A stretch of 64,000 nucleotides of DNA. Origin: Chryseobacterium candidae (GTDB taxonomy: Bacteria > Bacteroidota > Bacteroidia > Flavobacteriales > Weeksellaceae). The notes below the pieces were generated by a model. The model saw only the letters and a list, made by a program, of their open reading frames with translations, searched no databases and had not been told where the DNA came from. The DNA is taken from positions 1 through 64,000 of the forward strand of contig NZ_SDLV01000008.1 in NCBI RefSeq assembly GCF_004916905.1, given 5' to 3'. This document shows positions 35,501 through 43,410 of the stretch, in pieces; the first letter of the stretch is position 1; every line of letters begins with the position of its first letter. A program made the position numbers and the translations under genes.

Positions 35501-35682
35501 GCAGTAATTCTTGAAGCATTTCCTCCATTGGAATCTGCTTTCCAGATATCACCATCGTAAGCAAAGTAAGCAGTTTTTCCATCAGGACTCAATGATGGAC
35601 TTGATAAAAAATAAGACTTTTCCTGCGCCGAGATTCCTATAATAGAAAATGCTGTTAATAACGAAATAATAGTTTTCTTCAT
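32506..35682 (-). CDS. tricorn-like S41 family peptidase
   Basis: A 1058-residue exported protease. A signal peptide (ending IGISAQ, residue 20) is followed by two beta-propeller regions (WD40-like PD40 repeats such as SPSLSPDGKTAYFAYDGD and SPDGKWLAFSSN), a charged lysine/glutamate-rich linker (about 533-574), a helical C1-type domain, a PDZ domain (about 770-820, GVDIKPGDQLTSVNGKKI) and an S41 catalytic domain with the nucleophile serine in NEASLSDAEM near residue 960. This is the tricorn protease architecture, which digests peptides in the periplasm or outside the cell. It is transcribed alone. Confidence 0.93.
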   Translation of the reverse strand: MKKTIISLLTAFSIIGISAQEKSYFLSSPSLSPDGKTAYFAYDGDIWKADSNGGNASRITALDGEEINPRLSPDGKWLAFSSNQYGNYDVYVMPAGGGTIKQLTFHTGRDEMESWAWDSKTIYFTSSRNNNFGSFKTTIEGKTPQKLFNNYFNNTNGLVETPAGEYLFTSSSESAHQVQRKRYKGENNPDILGYNPKSNSFKQYTNYEGKDFNPSVDKNGIIYFISDENNGEYNLYKLENGQKTALTQFDTSIKKPFVSADGSKVIFEKDYQLYTYDVASKSTTPLNINLNTNKTLEKAQNFNVENNISYYDVSPDGKKMAFISRGIIFVSDIEGKFAQQVSDGKERAMEVKWLKDNRTLLYSQTYNGYQNWFTIQADGKGQPKQLTEDSRNNRSITLNDDLSKAVYLSGRDEVRLLDLKSFTSTTIVKDEIWAFQNSRPSFSPNNEYVLFSAKRNFELDIFIYNIKKGQTLNLTNTGVSEEDPVWSPNGKYIYFASDRTNPSYPLGLQKSNIYRMALDWFDEPFKSEKFDNLFTEEKKEEKSSDKEKDKKDKKEDDKDKEKKEEKEPVIKELKVNPDDTLDRIELVTDRYGYQDDPAVFADDKKEILLFNSNQDNGKRQLFKKVFTDFEPAKSEKVFDKAAYYLTKNEKNLFALIEGNIYKTTIAALKPEKINIQYSFDKDLASEFTQMYAEAWTGVEENFYDEKFHGIDWKAKKVQYAKYLPYVHNRNDLRILLNDLLGELNSSHTGFSSTGKEEAVYLNYFTNETGIIFKKDQPYTVESIVRKSPAYRSGVDIKPGDQLTSVNGKKIDLNENIETYFTSPKKQDELVLTFNRDGKTVITKVHTISNGELKGLLYDDWIYNNHQRVDKLSNNRIAYSCMKNMSTDELDRFLLDMVEQENRKDAVILDLRYNTGGNVHDKVLNFLSQRPYLQWKYREGKITTQPNFAPSGKPIVLLINEASLSDAEMTAAGFKALKLGKIIGQDTYRWIIFTSAKGLVDGSSYRLPSWGTYTLDGQNLEKTGVKPDIYVKNTFMDRLQNNDPQLERAVQEILKDLKK

Positions 35683-35982
35683 GGTACAATTGGATATTTA
35701 TACAATACTATATATTGGTTTTATTATTTTTAGTCTTTGTAGAGAAGTATTCATTTGGTAAGAATTTTCTCAATATCGATTACTTTAAAAAAGAATAGTC
35801 GGATGATTAAGGAAATCGTTACATGAAAAGTGCCTGAAAGGGTGGATGATATTCAATAAATCAGATCAATACTTCATAAAAACTTAAGATAAAATACAAA
35901 TATCTGTATTTCTGAGCTCATTGCCATGAAATTGCTCACATTAAAGCACAAAAAAAGACTTACAGAAATGTAAGTCTTTTTG
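35683..35982. other. intergenic region before tRNA-Asn copy 2
   Basis: The 300 bases hold the unassigned promoter of the protease gene on the left and the tRNA terminator on the right. I see nothing else. Confidence 0.5.
35950..35976 (-). terminator. terminator of tRNA-Asn copy 2
   Basis: GACTTACA pairs with TGTAAGTC on the minus strand and is followed by a T run. The stem equals that of copy 1 while the loop differs. Confidence 0.85.
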
Positions 35983-36056
35983 CTCCTCCTGCTGGGCTCG
36001 AACCAGCGACCCTCTGATTAACAGTCAGATGCTCTAACCAACTGAGCTAAGGAGGA
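35983..36056 (-). tRNA. tRNA-Asn(GTT), copy 2
   Basis: A 74-base cloverleaf identical to the copy at 28669-28742, with anticodon GTT and no encoded CCA. It is transcribed alone, between the S41 protease and rseP. Confidence 0.97.
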
Positions 36057-36078
36057 ATGTCCTTTGTTTTAAGTGGTG

Positions 36079-36086
36079 CAAATATA
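36079..36086 (-). promoter_or_regulatory. tRNA-Asn copy 2 -7 box (TATATTTG)
   Basis: Same -7 box and same 22-base spacing as in copy 1; the leader differs at one base. Sequence further upstream is not conserved. Confidence 0.75.
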
Positions 36087-36136
36087 GGACGAATATTTAT
36101 ACCCTACAAATATTTTTAAGAAAAAATTTTAAAAAA

Positions 36137-37627
36137 TTATAATTTCCCTGTAAATACCTTGAAGATGTCGCTTCCGAAGATCAGTAACATCAATCCTAAC
36201 AGGAAGATCACTCCAATCATCTGTGCGTTTTCTAGAACCTTTTGCGGAACTGGTTTTCCTACAATCATTTCATATAAAGTAAATAAAACGTGCCCACCAT
36301 CAAGTCCCGGAATCGGAATAAGGTTCAGGAATGCCAACCAAATAGAGAACATGGCTGTAAAGCTCCAGAAAGCAACCCAGTTGATTTTAAAGCTTCCGTC
36401 TGCATCTTTATCTACAGGCATATTTTTTACGATAGCAATAGGACCTCCAACGTTCTTATAACCCTGAACTTTAGAGTTGAACATAATTTTGAACTGCTTA
36501 ACCTGAGTGGTTAGTGCTTCAATAGTTCTTGTAAATCCTCTTGGAATAGCCTCTCCGAAGGAATATTTTTTATTCGTTACAATATCTTTTGCGATACTTT
36601 TCGTGTCAATTGCGATACCCAGTTTTCCGTTTTTATCAACAGAAACTGCTGGTAAGGTCTGTAGAGCTCCGTTTCTTTCTACGTCTACAGAAACTGTTTT
36701 ACCTTTATTTTCACTTAAAAGAGTGCTTACTTCATCAAAGAATGCTGCTTTCTTACCATTGATTCCCACAATTTTATCTCCTTTCGCAAGACCAGATGTC
36801 TGGGAAGAAGGAGTAGCTAATGAATCAATAATCATAGAAACTCTTGGAGTAATGTATAGCTTAGCTTCTCTCTGTTTAAGAACATCTGCTACACCATCTG
36901 CATTTACAGGGAAGGTAACTTCCTGCCCGTTTCTGTTTACAGTAACATGATCTCCTAAAAGAATATTGATTGAAGTATTTTCAAGTCTTTCTGCAGGTTT
37001 TCCGTCTACACTGATGATTTTGTCACCATTCTGGAATCCCATTTTCTTCCCTGCCGAAGTGGCTTCAATACCATTGTTGAATTTTGTAATATCTGTATAC
37101 GTTTCTCCGTTGAAGAAAGACAGACAGCTGTAGATTAACCATGCAAGGAAAAAGTTTACCGTAACCCCTCCTAACATAATGATCAGTCTCTGCCAGGCCG
37201 GTTTTGATCTGAACTCCCATGGTTCTGCCGGTTTTTTCATTTGGGCAGTGTCCATACTTTCGTCCACCATTCCTGCAATTTTCACGTATCCTCCAAAAGG
37301 AAGCCATCCTATACCGTATTTAGTTTGTTCAGGATGTTTTCTCCAGTCGTTGTCAGGAAGTTTTGATATATCGATAGGAACTTCTTCCTTCTTTCCGTTC
37401 ACCTCTATTACTTCAGAATCCGGCAGGTTCTTGGATAAAAACTTGTACTGCCATTTCCCGTTGATTTTCTTCATGGAGAATATGGAAAAGTAAGGATCAA
37501 AAAACAGAAAAAACTTCTCTGCTCTGGTCTTGAACCATATTGCTGGTAAAAAATGCCCAAGCTCATGAAGAAGGACAAGTATAGAGATGCTCAGAATGAA
37601 CTGAAAAAGTTTGATTGCTATTTCCAT
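36137..37627 (-). CDS. rseP: RIP metalloprotease RseP
   Basis: A 496-residue inner-membrane site-2 protease that cuts transmembrane segments of anti-sigma factors or signal peptide remnants. The zinc motif HELGH is at residues 21-25 on the first helix. Two PDZ-like domains follow (about 190-260 and 270-345, with NGDKIISVDGKPAE and AKGDKIVGINGKKA), and the third metal ligand is in the NLIPIPGLDGGHV motif near the C terminus. The two PDZ domains and large insertion make it longer than E. coli RseP (450). It is transcribed alone, upstream of tRNA-Asn copy 2. No sigma or anti-sigma factor gene is nearby. Confidence 0.95.
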   Translation of the reverse strand: MEIAIKLFQFILSISILVLLHELGHFLPAIWFKTRAEKFFLFFDPYFSIFSMKKINGKWQYKFLSKNLPDSEVIEVNGKKEEVPIDISKLPDNDWRKHPEQTKYGIGWLPFGGYVKIAGMVDESMDTAQMKKPAEPWEFRSKPAWQRLIIMLGGVTVNFFLAWLIYSCLSFFNGETYTDITKFNNGIEATSAGKKMGFQNGDKIISVDGKPAERLENTSINILLGDHVTVNRNGQEVTFPVNADGVADVLKQREAKLYITPRVSMIIDSLATPSSQTSGLAKGDKIVGINGKKAAFFDEVSTLLSENKGKTVSVDVERNGALQTLPAVSVDKNGKLGIAIDTKSIAKDIVTNKKYSFGEAIPRGFTRTIEALTTQVKQFKIMFNSKVQGYKNVGGPIAIVKNMPVDKDADGSFKINWVAFWSFTAMFSIWLAFLNLIPIPGLDGGHVLFTLYEMIVGKPVPQKVLENAQMIGVIFLLGLMLLIFGSDIFKVFTGKL

Positions 37628-37683
37628 TAATAAATTTTAGATTTTAATTTGCAAAGGTAACAATTATCAAAACTATGCCAAAT

Positions 37684-37712
37684 AAAAAAGCTCCCCGAAA
37701 CGAGAAGCTTTG
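37684..37712 (-). terminator. terminator of the DUF6646-like gene
   Basis: On the minus strand, AAAGCTTCTC pairs with GGGGAGCTTT and is followed by a T run, 22 bases after the stop codon. Confidence 0.8.
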
Positions 37713-37733
37713 TCATATTTAAAGACGATTTGA

Positions 37734-38174
37734 TTATAAATTGAAAGAAACTCCAAGGCTGCCATTATTACCTACTTCTGCGAATACGCCTATTTTCTCT
37801 GTAAAGAAATAGCGGGCTCCAATGTGAGCGCCTACTCCAAAGTCTTTCCCAAGAACTCCAAGGTCTACTCCAGGGTAAATATCCCATTTTGAAGGTAGAT
37901 TTAAAGCTTCCTGCAAGTGGAAGTTCAGTCTTCCGAACACAAAAACACGATTATCCTTATCGTTGTTTTTATAATTGTCAAAGTAGCCGTTAATTCCAGC
38001 TCCTACTGAAATAAGTTGATTGAGTCCATAGTCATAAGTTCCCGTTACTCCGGTTCCATATCCCCAGGCACTCAGCCCCAGTTGTATTTTCTGATCTCCT
38101 TTTCCTGTCCAGGCCTGAGCATTGGCCATAGCACCAAAAAAGAAGATCGTCACCATAAAAAACAATTTCTTCAT
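37734..38174 (-). CDS. small beta-barrel outer-membrane protein (DUF6646-like)
   Basis: A 146-residue exported protein with signal peptide ending ANAQA (residue 20). The rest alternates polar and hydrophobic residues in strand-length stretches with many glycines (LGLSAWGYGTGVTGTYDYGLN, GAHIGARYFF, GNNGSLGVSFNL) and ends in a hydrophobic residue, as in eight-stranded outer-membrane barrels. The family label DUF6646 is from memory of flavobacterial annotations and is less certain than the barrel call. Function unknown; monocistronic. Confidence 0.72.
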   Translation of the reverse strand: MKKLFFMVTIFFFGAMANAQAWTGKGDQKIQLGLSAWGYGTGVTGTYDYGLNQLISVGAGINGYFDNYKNNDKDNRVFVFGRLNFHLQEALNLPSKWDIYPGVDLGVLGKDFGVGAHIGARYFFTEKIGVFAEVGNNGSLGVSFNL

Positions 38175-38395
38175 AAATTTCTAATTTTTAAGGATAGTAA
38201 TAAAAAATATTTCTATCAAAAATGAAACCGAAAGAATATCTGTATTATAAAAATGGGAGACTTTAATAAATTATTAAGAAATATGGCTCTTTTTTCGGGG
38301 GAGAAACTAGCCTTTGAGCTATTTAATTCTCCTTTTGTAAAGATAAAAGCTGTATTTTTATCATCACATTTGGAATAATTTAAAAAAGAAAAAAG

Positions 38396-39148
38396 ATGAA
38401 AGTTGTAGGGCTAAATTTAGATATCATCTGGAAAAATAAAACTGAGAATTTTAAACTCATAGAAAACGAACTGCAAAATGTAGAGGCAGATCTGTTTCTT
38501 CTCCCTGAAATGTTTTCAACAGGTTTCTGTATGGATGCTTCCGAAGTATCGGACAGGAATAATGAATCACTGGAATTTTTGAAAAAGATCTCAAAAGAGA
38601 AAAATGCAGCATTCTGCGGGAGTGCGCCGGTAGAACAAAACGGTAAGTTCTACAACAGAATGTTCTTTATAAGGCCGGATGGTGAAACAGCTTTCTACGA
38701 TAAAAGACACTTGTTTTCCTTTTCAGGAGAAGATAAAGTGTATACACCTGGGAAAGAAAGGGTGATAGTTGAATATCAAGGGATAAGATTCCTGCTTCAG
38801 ATCTGCTATGATCTGCGTTTTCCTGTTTTTGCAAGAAATAATGATGACTATGATGCTGTTTTATATGTTGCCAACTGGCCTGAGAAAAGGGTGGGAGCAT
38901 GGGAGCATCTGTTGAAAGCCAGAGCTATTGAAAATTTATCTTTTGTATTTGGCTTAAACAGAATCGGGACAGATGGAAATAATCTTTTTTATCAGGAAAG
39001 TTCTCACTGTTTCTTTGCTGACGGAAAAGAAATTTCTCAAAAACAAGGTAATCTCGTAAACGCAGAATTGAATATGGAGGAACTGAAAGATTTCAGAAGC
39101 CATTTCCAGTTTCTGAATGATAGAGATCCTTTTTCTATTAAATTTTAG
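38396..39148 (+). CDS. nitrilase-superfamily omega-amidase
   Basis: A 250-residue C-N hydrolase of the YafV/Nit2 type, which hydrolyses 2-oxoglutaramate or 2-oxosuccinamate in glutamine and methionine salvage. The catalytic triad is intact: E38 (LLPEMF), K103 (YDKRHLF) and C137 (LQICYDLRFP). The PEMFSTGF stretch and the absence of extra domains fit omega-amidases better than nitrilases or carbamoylputrescine hydrolases. It is transcribed alone and followed by an imperfect inverted repeat. Confidence 0.9.
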   Translation: MKVVGLNLDIIWKNKTENFKLIENELQNVEADLFLLPEMFSTGFCMDASEVSDRNNESLEFLKKISKEKNAAFCGSAPVEQNGKFYNRMFFIRPDGETAFYDKRHLFSFSGEDKVYTPGKERVIVEYQGIRFLLQICYDLRFPVFARNNDDYDAVLYVANWPEKRVGAWEHLLKARAIENLSFVFGLNRIGTDGNNLFYQESSHCFFADGKEISQKQGNLVNAELNMEELKDFRSHFQFLNDRDPFSIKF

Positions 39149-39255
39149 GATTTTCCCACAGATTTCGCAGATCTTCACAGATTTTTAATTTCTATATAAA
39201 GAAAATAAGTATAAACATCTCTGAAAATCCGTGCGATTTGTGGGACTTTTAAACC
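39149..39255. repeat. imperfect inverted repeat with CACAGATTTCGCAGAT units
   Basis: CCCACAGATTTCGCAGATC near 39154 is imperfectly complementary to AATCCGTGCGATTTGTGGG near 39225-39245. Related words (CTGTGCGATCTGTGGG) occur at about 57020-57040. This looks like a dispersed non-coding flavobacterial repeat between convergent genes. Confidence 0.55.
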
Positions 39256-39259
39256 AAAA

Positions 39260-39285
39260 CAAAAAAACTGTGAAAAATCACAGTT
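39260..39285 (-). terminator. terminator of the thioredoxin operon
   Basis: On the minus strand, AAACTGTGA pairs with TCACAGTTT and is followed by a T run, directly after the thioredoxin stop codon. Confidence 0.85.
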
Positions 39286-39585
39286 TTAAGCATATTGTTG
39301 TAAAAGTTGTGTAAGGGTATTCACATCATGAACACCACTTTCCTTCCATAGCATTTCTCCTTTTTTGAAAATTGCCAGTGTAGGTACTCCACGCACTCCA
39401 TATTGAGCTGCCAGTGCGGGATATTGATCTACATCTACCTTTATAATCCTGGCTCCTTCGCCTATATTTTCCTTTACCGTATTTAATACCGAAGACTGAA
39501 CTTTGCAGGGCTGGCACCATGTTGCGAAAAAATCAATCAATACAGGTCTTTCGGAATCAATGATTTCCTGAAATTTTTGTGACAT
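39286..39585 (-). CDS. thioredoxin family protein
   Basis: A 99-residue cytoplasmic thioredoxin-fold protein. The active site is WCQPC (C24, C27) instead of the usual WCGPC, which will shift its redox potential. The cis-proline loop reads GVPTL (about 66-70). It has no signal peptide. It is the last gene of a three-gene operon with a metallo-beta-lactamase/rhodanese fusion and a rhodanese lipoprotein (13 bases between genes), where it could reduce persulfides or the rhodanese cysteine. General TrxA function elsewhere in the genome cannot be excluded. Confidence 0.9.
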   Translation of the reverse strand: MSQKFQEIIDSERPVLIDFFATWCQPCKVQSSVLNTVKENIGEGARIIKVDVDQYPALAAQYGVRGVPTLAIFKKGEMLWKESGVHDVNTLTQLLQQYA

Positions 39586-39598
39586 AATTGGGGGTTTA

Positions 39599-39976
39599 TT
39601 AGTTTGCTTTTTTGTTTGTTTCGTCCTGGATTGCCTTTACATTTTTCCAGGTTGTACCATCATAAGCTTCTACACCATTTTTCTTCAGAACTTCCATCGC
39701 CTGATCTGCCTGAATTCCTTTATTGCAAAACACAACAACTTTTTTACCTTTTAGAGTTTCTATGTTGTTTTGAATCTCTGCCAATGGAATGTTAATGGCA
39801 TTTTTCGCTGTTCCTGCTGCGTACTGCTCCGGAATCCTGACATCTACCAGTGTTACATCAGAACTGTTGACTACTTCTTTAATACTGGTTGTAGGGATTG
39901 CTGTCGCAGGTGATGTCTTACAGCTGCTTAGCATAAAAGCTAATGCTAAAAGTAATCCGGAAAACTGAATTTTCAT
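39599..39976 (-). CDS. rhodanese-like lipoprotein
   Basis: A 125-residue single-domain rhodanese exported as a lipoprotein (signal ending FMLSSC, Cys19). The active-site loop is CNKGIQA with its cysteine after VVF, and the substrate-binding DVR is present (DVRIPEQY). I chose the ATG at 39976 because it starts the lipoprotein signal; the longer frame only reads back into the preceding gene. It follows the MBL-rhodanese gene by four bases, so it is translationally close to it and likely handles periplasmic sulfane sulfur. Confidence 0.88.
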   Translation of the reverse strand: MKIQFSGLLLALAFMLSSCKTSPATAIPTTSIKEVVNSSDVTLVDVRIPEQYAAGTAKNAINIPLAEIQNNIETLKGKKVVVFCNKGIQADQAMEVLKKNGVEAYDGTTWKNVKAIQDETNKKAN

Positions 39977-39980
39977 GATC

Positions 39981-41390
39981 TTACAGGGTCTTAGATTGGC
40001 ATACAAAATCTGTAGTTGGGAGCTTTTCCGTTTTTTTGATTCCGTTAAAACCACCTTCTATTTCAGTAAAATTCCTGATTCCGTGTGAGTTAAGGATGCT
40101 TGCTGCAATCATGCTTCTGTATCCGCCGGCACAGTGAAGGAAGAAATGATCAGAATCATCAATGGTATGTGCCCAGTCACTGATAGCGTCCAGTGGCTTG
40201 TTATAAGCATTGTCAATATGCTCTGCAGAATATTCAGTCAGTTTTCTTACATCAATTATGGTAGCTTCTTCTGTAAATTGCTCCGCAAATTCAGTCGGAG
40301 TTATTCTTTTGATCTCATCCGTCTCCTTTCCAGCGTTTTTCCATGCCTCGAAACTTCCCTTCAGGTATCCAATCACATTGTCAAAGCCTACTCTGCTTAG
40401 CCGGGTGATAACCTCCTCTTCGGTGCCCTCATCAGTAACTAATAATAAAGGGTGCTTTACATCTACGATAAGAGTTCCTACCCATGGTGCGAAATCTCCT
40501 TTCAGTCCTATATTGATAGAGTTGGGAACAAATCCTTTGTGGAAATCCGCTGGTCCTCTTGTATCTAAAATTAATGCCCCTGATTCTTCTGCCAGTGCTT
40601 CAAAGTCTTCCGGTGCAATGGGCTGTAAGCCTTTGTTCATTACAACATCAAGGCTTTCATAGCCGCCTTTGTTTAACGCAACATTCATTCCGAAATATTT
40701 TGGTGGAGCTGTTAAACCATCAAGAACTTCTCTGATGAAAGATTCTTTATCCGGTTGATTAAGAGCGTAATTGGTCTTCTTCTGGTTTCCCAGAATATCA
40801 ACGGTTTCCTTCTGCATGTTTTTTCCACACGCAGATCCAGCTCCGTGAGCCGGATAAACAGTAATGCTGTCATCCAATGGCATGATTTTACTCTGAAGAC
40901 TGTCATACAGAATCCCCGCAAGATCTTCCTGGGTAAGGTTGGTTGCCTTCTGTGCAAGATCCGGTCTTCCCACATCTCCAAGAAACAGTGTGTCACCTGT
41001 AAAAATAGCAGTTTCAACACCATTTTCGTCTATTAAAAGGTAAGTGCTGCTTTCCATGGTGTGTCCCGGAGTGTGCATTACCTTTATCTTCACTTTCCCG
41101 ATCTCAAAAATCTGATTGTCTTCAGCGATAATGGCATCAAATTCCGGAGCAGCAGTAGGTCCGTATACAATGGGAGCACCTGTCTTCTTGCTTAAGTCCA
41201 AATGTCCTGATACGAAATCCGCATGGAAGTGAGTTTCAAAAATATATTTTAAAGTGACATTGTCTTTTTCGATACGATCCAGGTAAGGTTTTACTTCTCT
41301 TAAAGGATCAATAATTATTGCTTCATTCTCTGATACAATATAATAGGCGCCCTGAGCCAGACAGCCCGTATATATTTGTTCAATTTTCAT
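39981..41390 (-). CDS. MBL-fold persulfide dioxygenase-rhodanese fusion (CstB/BlhA-like)
   Basis: A 469-residue sulfide-detoxification enzyme. The N-terminal metallo-beta-lactamase domain (1-230) has the ETHFHADFVSGH motif and the HTPGH and GDTLFLGDVGRPD segments of persulfide dioxygenases. Two rhodanese domains follow. The first (about 255-350) has LLLVTDEGTEEEV where a catalytic cysteine would be, so it is probably inactive. The second (about 365-460) has the active loop CAGGYRS. This matches CstB- and BlhA-type fusions that oxidise persulfide and transfer sulfur. It leads the operon with the rhodanese lipoprotein and thioredoxin. A sulfur-sensing CsoR-type repressor is not seen nearby. Confidence 0.9.
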   Translation of the reverse strand: MKIEQIYTGCLAQGAYYIVSENEAIIIDPLREVKPYLDRIEKDNVTLKYIFETHFHADFVSGHLDLSKKTGAPIVYGPTAAPEFDAIIAEDNQIFEIGKVKIKVMHTPGHTMESSTYLLIDENGVETAIFTGDTLFLGDVGRPDLAQKATNLTQEDLAGILYDSLQSKIMPLDDSITVYPAHGAGSACGKNMQKETVDILGNQKKTNYALNQPDKESFIREVLDGLTAPPKYFGMNVALNKGGYESLDVVMNKGLQPIAPEDFEALAEESGALILDTRGPADFHKGFVPNSINIGLKGDFAPWVGTLIVDVKHPLLLVTDEGTEEEVITRLSRVGFDNVIGYLKGSFEAWKNAGKETDEIKRITPTEFAEQFTEEATIIDVRKLTEYSAEHIDNAYNKPLDAISDWAHTIDDSDHFFLHCAGGYRSMIAASILNSHGIRNFTEIEGGFNGIKKTEKLPTTDFVCQSKTL

Positions 41391-41736
41391 TGGAGTCTTT
41401 TTTTAATGAGTTAAAGATACGAAGTATTAGATAGATTCTAAATGAAATGTTAAATCCCATTGATAGTTTCTTTCAATACTTTGTTAAACGCATGTTTAGT
41501 ATGTTTTGTTTTTTTTGAGCAAAAAGAATGCCTTACATACAGATAATGGCAAATGCTGTTTTATATCATGTTAAATTCTTATGATCTTCCTCATATTAAA
41601 AAACAGTAATCGTGGTTTAAAATTTGATGATCTAAGGACAAATTTATTATCAAAAGGAATAGAAAGAAGTTCTTCAGAAAATATCTTTACATATTTTACA
41701 AAAAATTTTATATTTATAAGTTAAAAAAGCGATCAA
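41391..41736. other. 346-base intergenic region
   Basis: Region between divergent genes (the persulfide operon and the HerA-like gene). It is AT-rich, and I found no gene, repeat or convincing terminator in it; both promoters must lie here. A near-match TATATTTA is at the HerA-like side, about 41710. Confidence 0.5.
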
Positions 41737-43263
41737 ATGGCAGACAAAACACAATTTGTTGAAGAACTCAACGCTAGATACACTCCGAAAGGAGAACATA
41801 TAATATTAGGAAAAGGAATGTTGGATGGTGAAGTGGTCACAGAAGTAAATGTAACCATTCCACTGAAAACAATTAACCGCCACGGTCTTATCGCCGGAGC
41901 TACCGGAACCGGTAAGACAAAAACATTACAGGTCTTTGCAGAACAGCTTTCTCATGCAGGAATTCCATCTCTGGTTCTTGATATTAAAGGAGACTTCTCC
42001 GGAATTGCAGAAGGGGGTCAAATAAATCCTATCATTGAGGAAAGATATGCCAAGACCCAGCTTCCTTATAATCCTCAAGGCTTTCCTGTAGAATTAATGA
42101 GCATTTCCGGAGGAAAAGGAGTGAAATTAAGAGCTACTGTTACAGAATTCGGACCAGTTTTATTAAGCAAAATCCTTGAATTGAATGATACGCAGCAAAG
42201 CATCATGTCTATTGTCTTCAAATACTGTGATGATAAAGGACTTCCCTTGATCGATCTTAACGATCTGAAAAAAGTGCTGCAATATGTAACGGATAATGCA
42301 CAGGGAAAAGCAGAACTGGCAGCCAATTACGGATCCATTGCATCAGCATCTCTCGGTGCTATTTTAAGATCTATTGTTGCTCTGGAGCAGCAGGGAGCGG
42401 CAGGGTTTTTCGGAGAATTAAGCTTTGATGTTCATGATTTATTAGAAACAAGGGATGGAAAAGGAGTAGTGAATATTCTTAGAGTAGCAGATATTCAGAA
42501 TAAGCCACAGCTTTTTTCGACGTTTATGCTTTCACTTTTTGCTGAAATTTATATGACTTTTCCGGAAGAAGGAGACAGTGGGAAACCAAAACTAGTCCTG
42601 TTTATAGACGAGGCTCATCTGATTTTCAATGAAGCTTCCAAAGCCCTTCTTTCACAGATCGAAACAATGGTAAAATTAATCCGTTCCAAAGGAGTAGGAA
42701 TTTATTTTATTACTCAGATTCCTGGGGATGTTCCTGAAAATGTACTTTCTCAGTTAGGACTGAAGATACAGCATGCGCTGAGAGGCTTTACGGCAAAAGA
42801 TAAAAAAGAAATTACCAAAGCGGTTGAAAATTATCCTACCACAGAATATTACGATGCTTCCAGCCTGATCCAGAATCTGGGAATTGGAGAAGCATTTGTG
42901 ACGGCTTTGGATGAGAAAGGCATACCAACACCATTAGTACATACTTACCTGATCTCTCCGGAATCGAGGATGGATGTTCTGAGTGAAACAGAAATCTCTG
43001 ATCTGACTTCAAAATCAGCACTTGTAGCAAAATATGAGCAGGCATTAGATAGAGAATCTGCATACGAAATGCTTACCAGCAGAATGGAACAGGCTGCTCA
43101 AAATCCGGCACCTACACAAAAGACAAGGCCGGTGAAGGAAGAACCTGGTATGTTTGAGCAGGTATTACAGAGTAAAGCAGGCCGTACTTTTACCTCCACA
43201 TTAATGAGAGAAGGAGCAAAAGCCATTCTCGGCATGTTCGGTCTGGGAGGCAGAAGAAGATAA
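41737..43263 (+). CDS. HerA-like DNA-translocating ATPase, DUF853 family
   Basis: A 508-residue FtsK/HerA-superfamily ATPase. Walker A is GATGTGKT (54-61), and Walker B is LFIDEAHLIF near residue 288. The QIPGDVPENVLSQLG stretch and the C-terminal region are typical of DUF853 (YjgR in E. coli). Such proteins are widespread and non-essential, and their function is uncertain; they may move along DNA like archaeal HerA, but no NurA nuclease is adjacent. The downstream exonuclease gene is separated by 147 bases, and a functional link is possible but not shown. Confidence 0.9.
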   Translation: MADKTQFVEELNARYTPKGEHIILGKGMLDGEVVTEVNVTIPLKTINRHGLIAGATGTGKTKTLQVFAEQLSHAGIPSLVLDIKGDFSGIAEGGQINPIIEERYAKTQLPYNPQGFPVELMSISGGKGVKLRATVTEFGPVLLSKILELNDTQQSIMSIVFKYCDDKGLPLIDLNDLKKVLQYVTDNAQGKAELAANYGSIASASLGAILRSIVALEQQGAAGFFGELSFDVHDLLETRDGKGVVNILRVADIQNKPQLFSTFMLSLFAEIYMTFPEEGDSGKPKLVLFIDEAHLIFNEASKALLSQIETMVKLIRSKGVGIYFITQIPGDVPENVLSQLGLKIQHALRGFTAKDKKEITKAVENYPTTEYYDASSLIQNLGIGEAFVTALDEKGIPTPLVHTYLISPESRMDVLSETEISDLTSKSALVAKYEQALDRESAYEMLTSRMEQAAQNPAPTQKTRPVKEEPGMFEQVLQSKAGRTFTSTLMREGAKAILGMFGLGGRRR

Positions 43264-43410
43264 TTTTGAAAGCTAACTTGCTGTATTTTGACATATTTTT
43301 TGTTATTTTAGCAGGTTATCTTTACTAACAGTAAAAATAGAACCGGATTTTATTGGGGAATAAGATCGGTTTTACATATAAATGACAAAACAGCAGTTAA
43401 CACACATTCA

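Noticed and set aside
39977..40054. Upstream extension of the rhodanese lipoprotein gene
   Set aside because: It reads back into the end of the MBL-rhodanese gene; the signal peptide begins at 39976.
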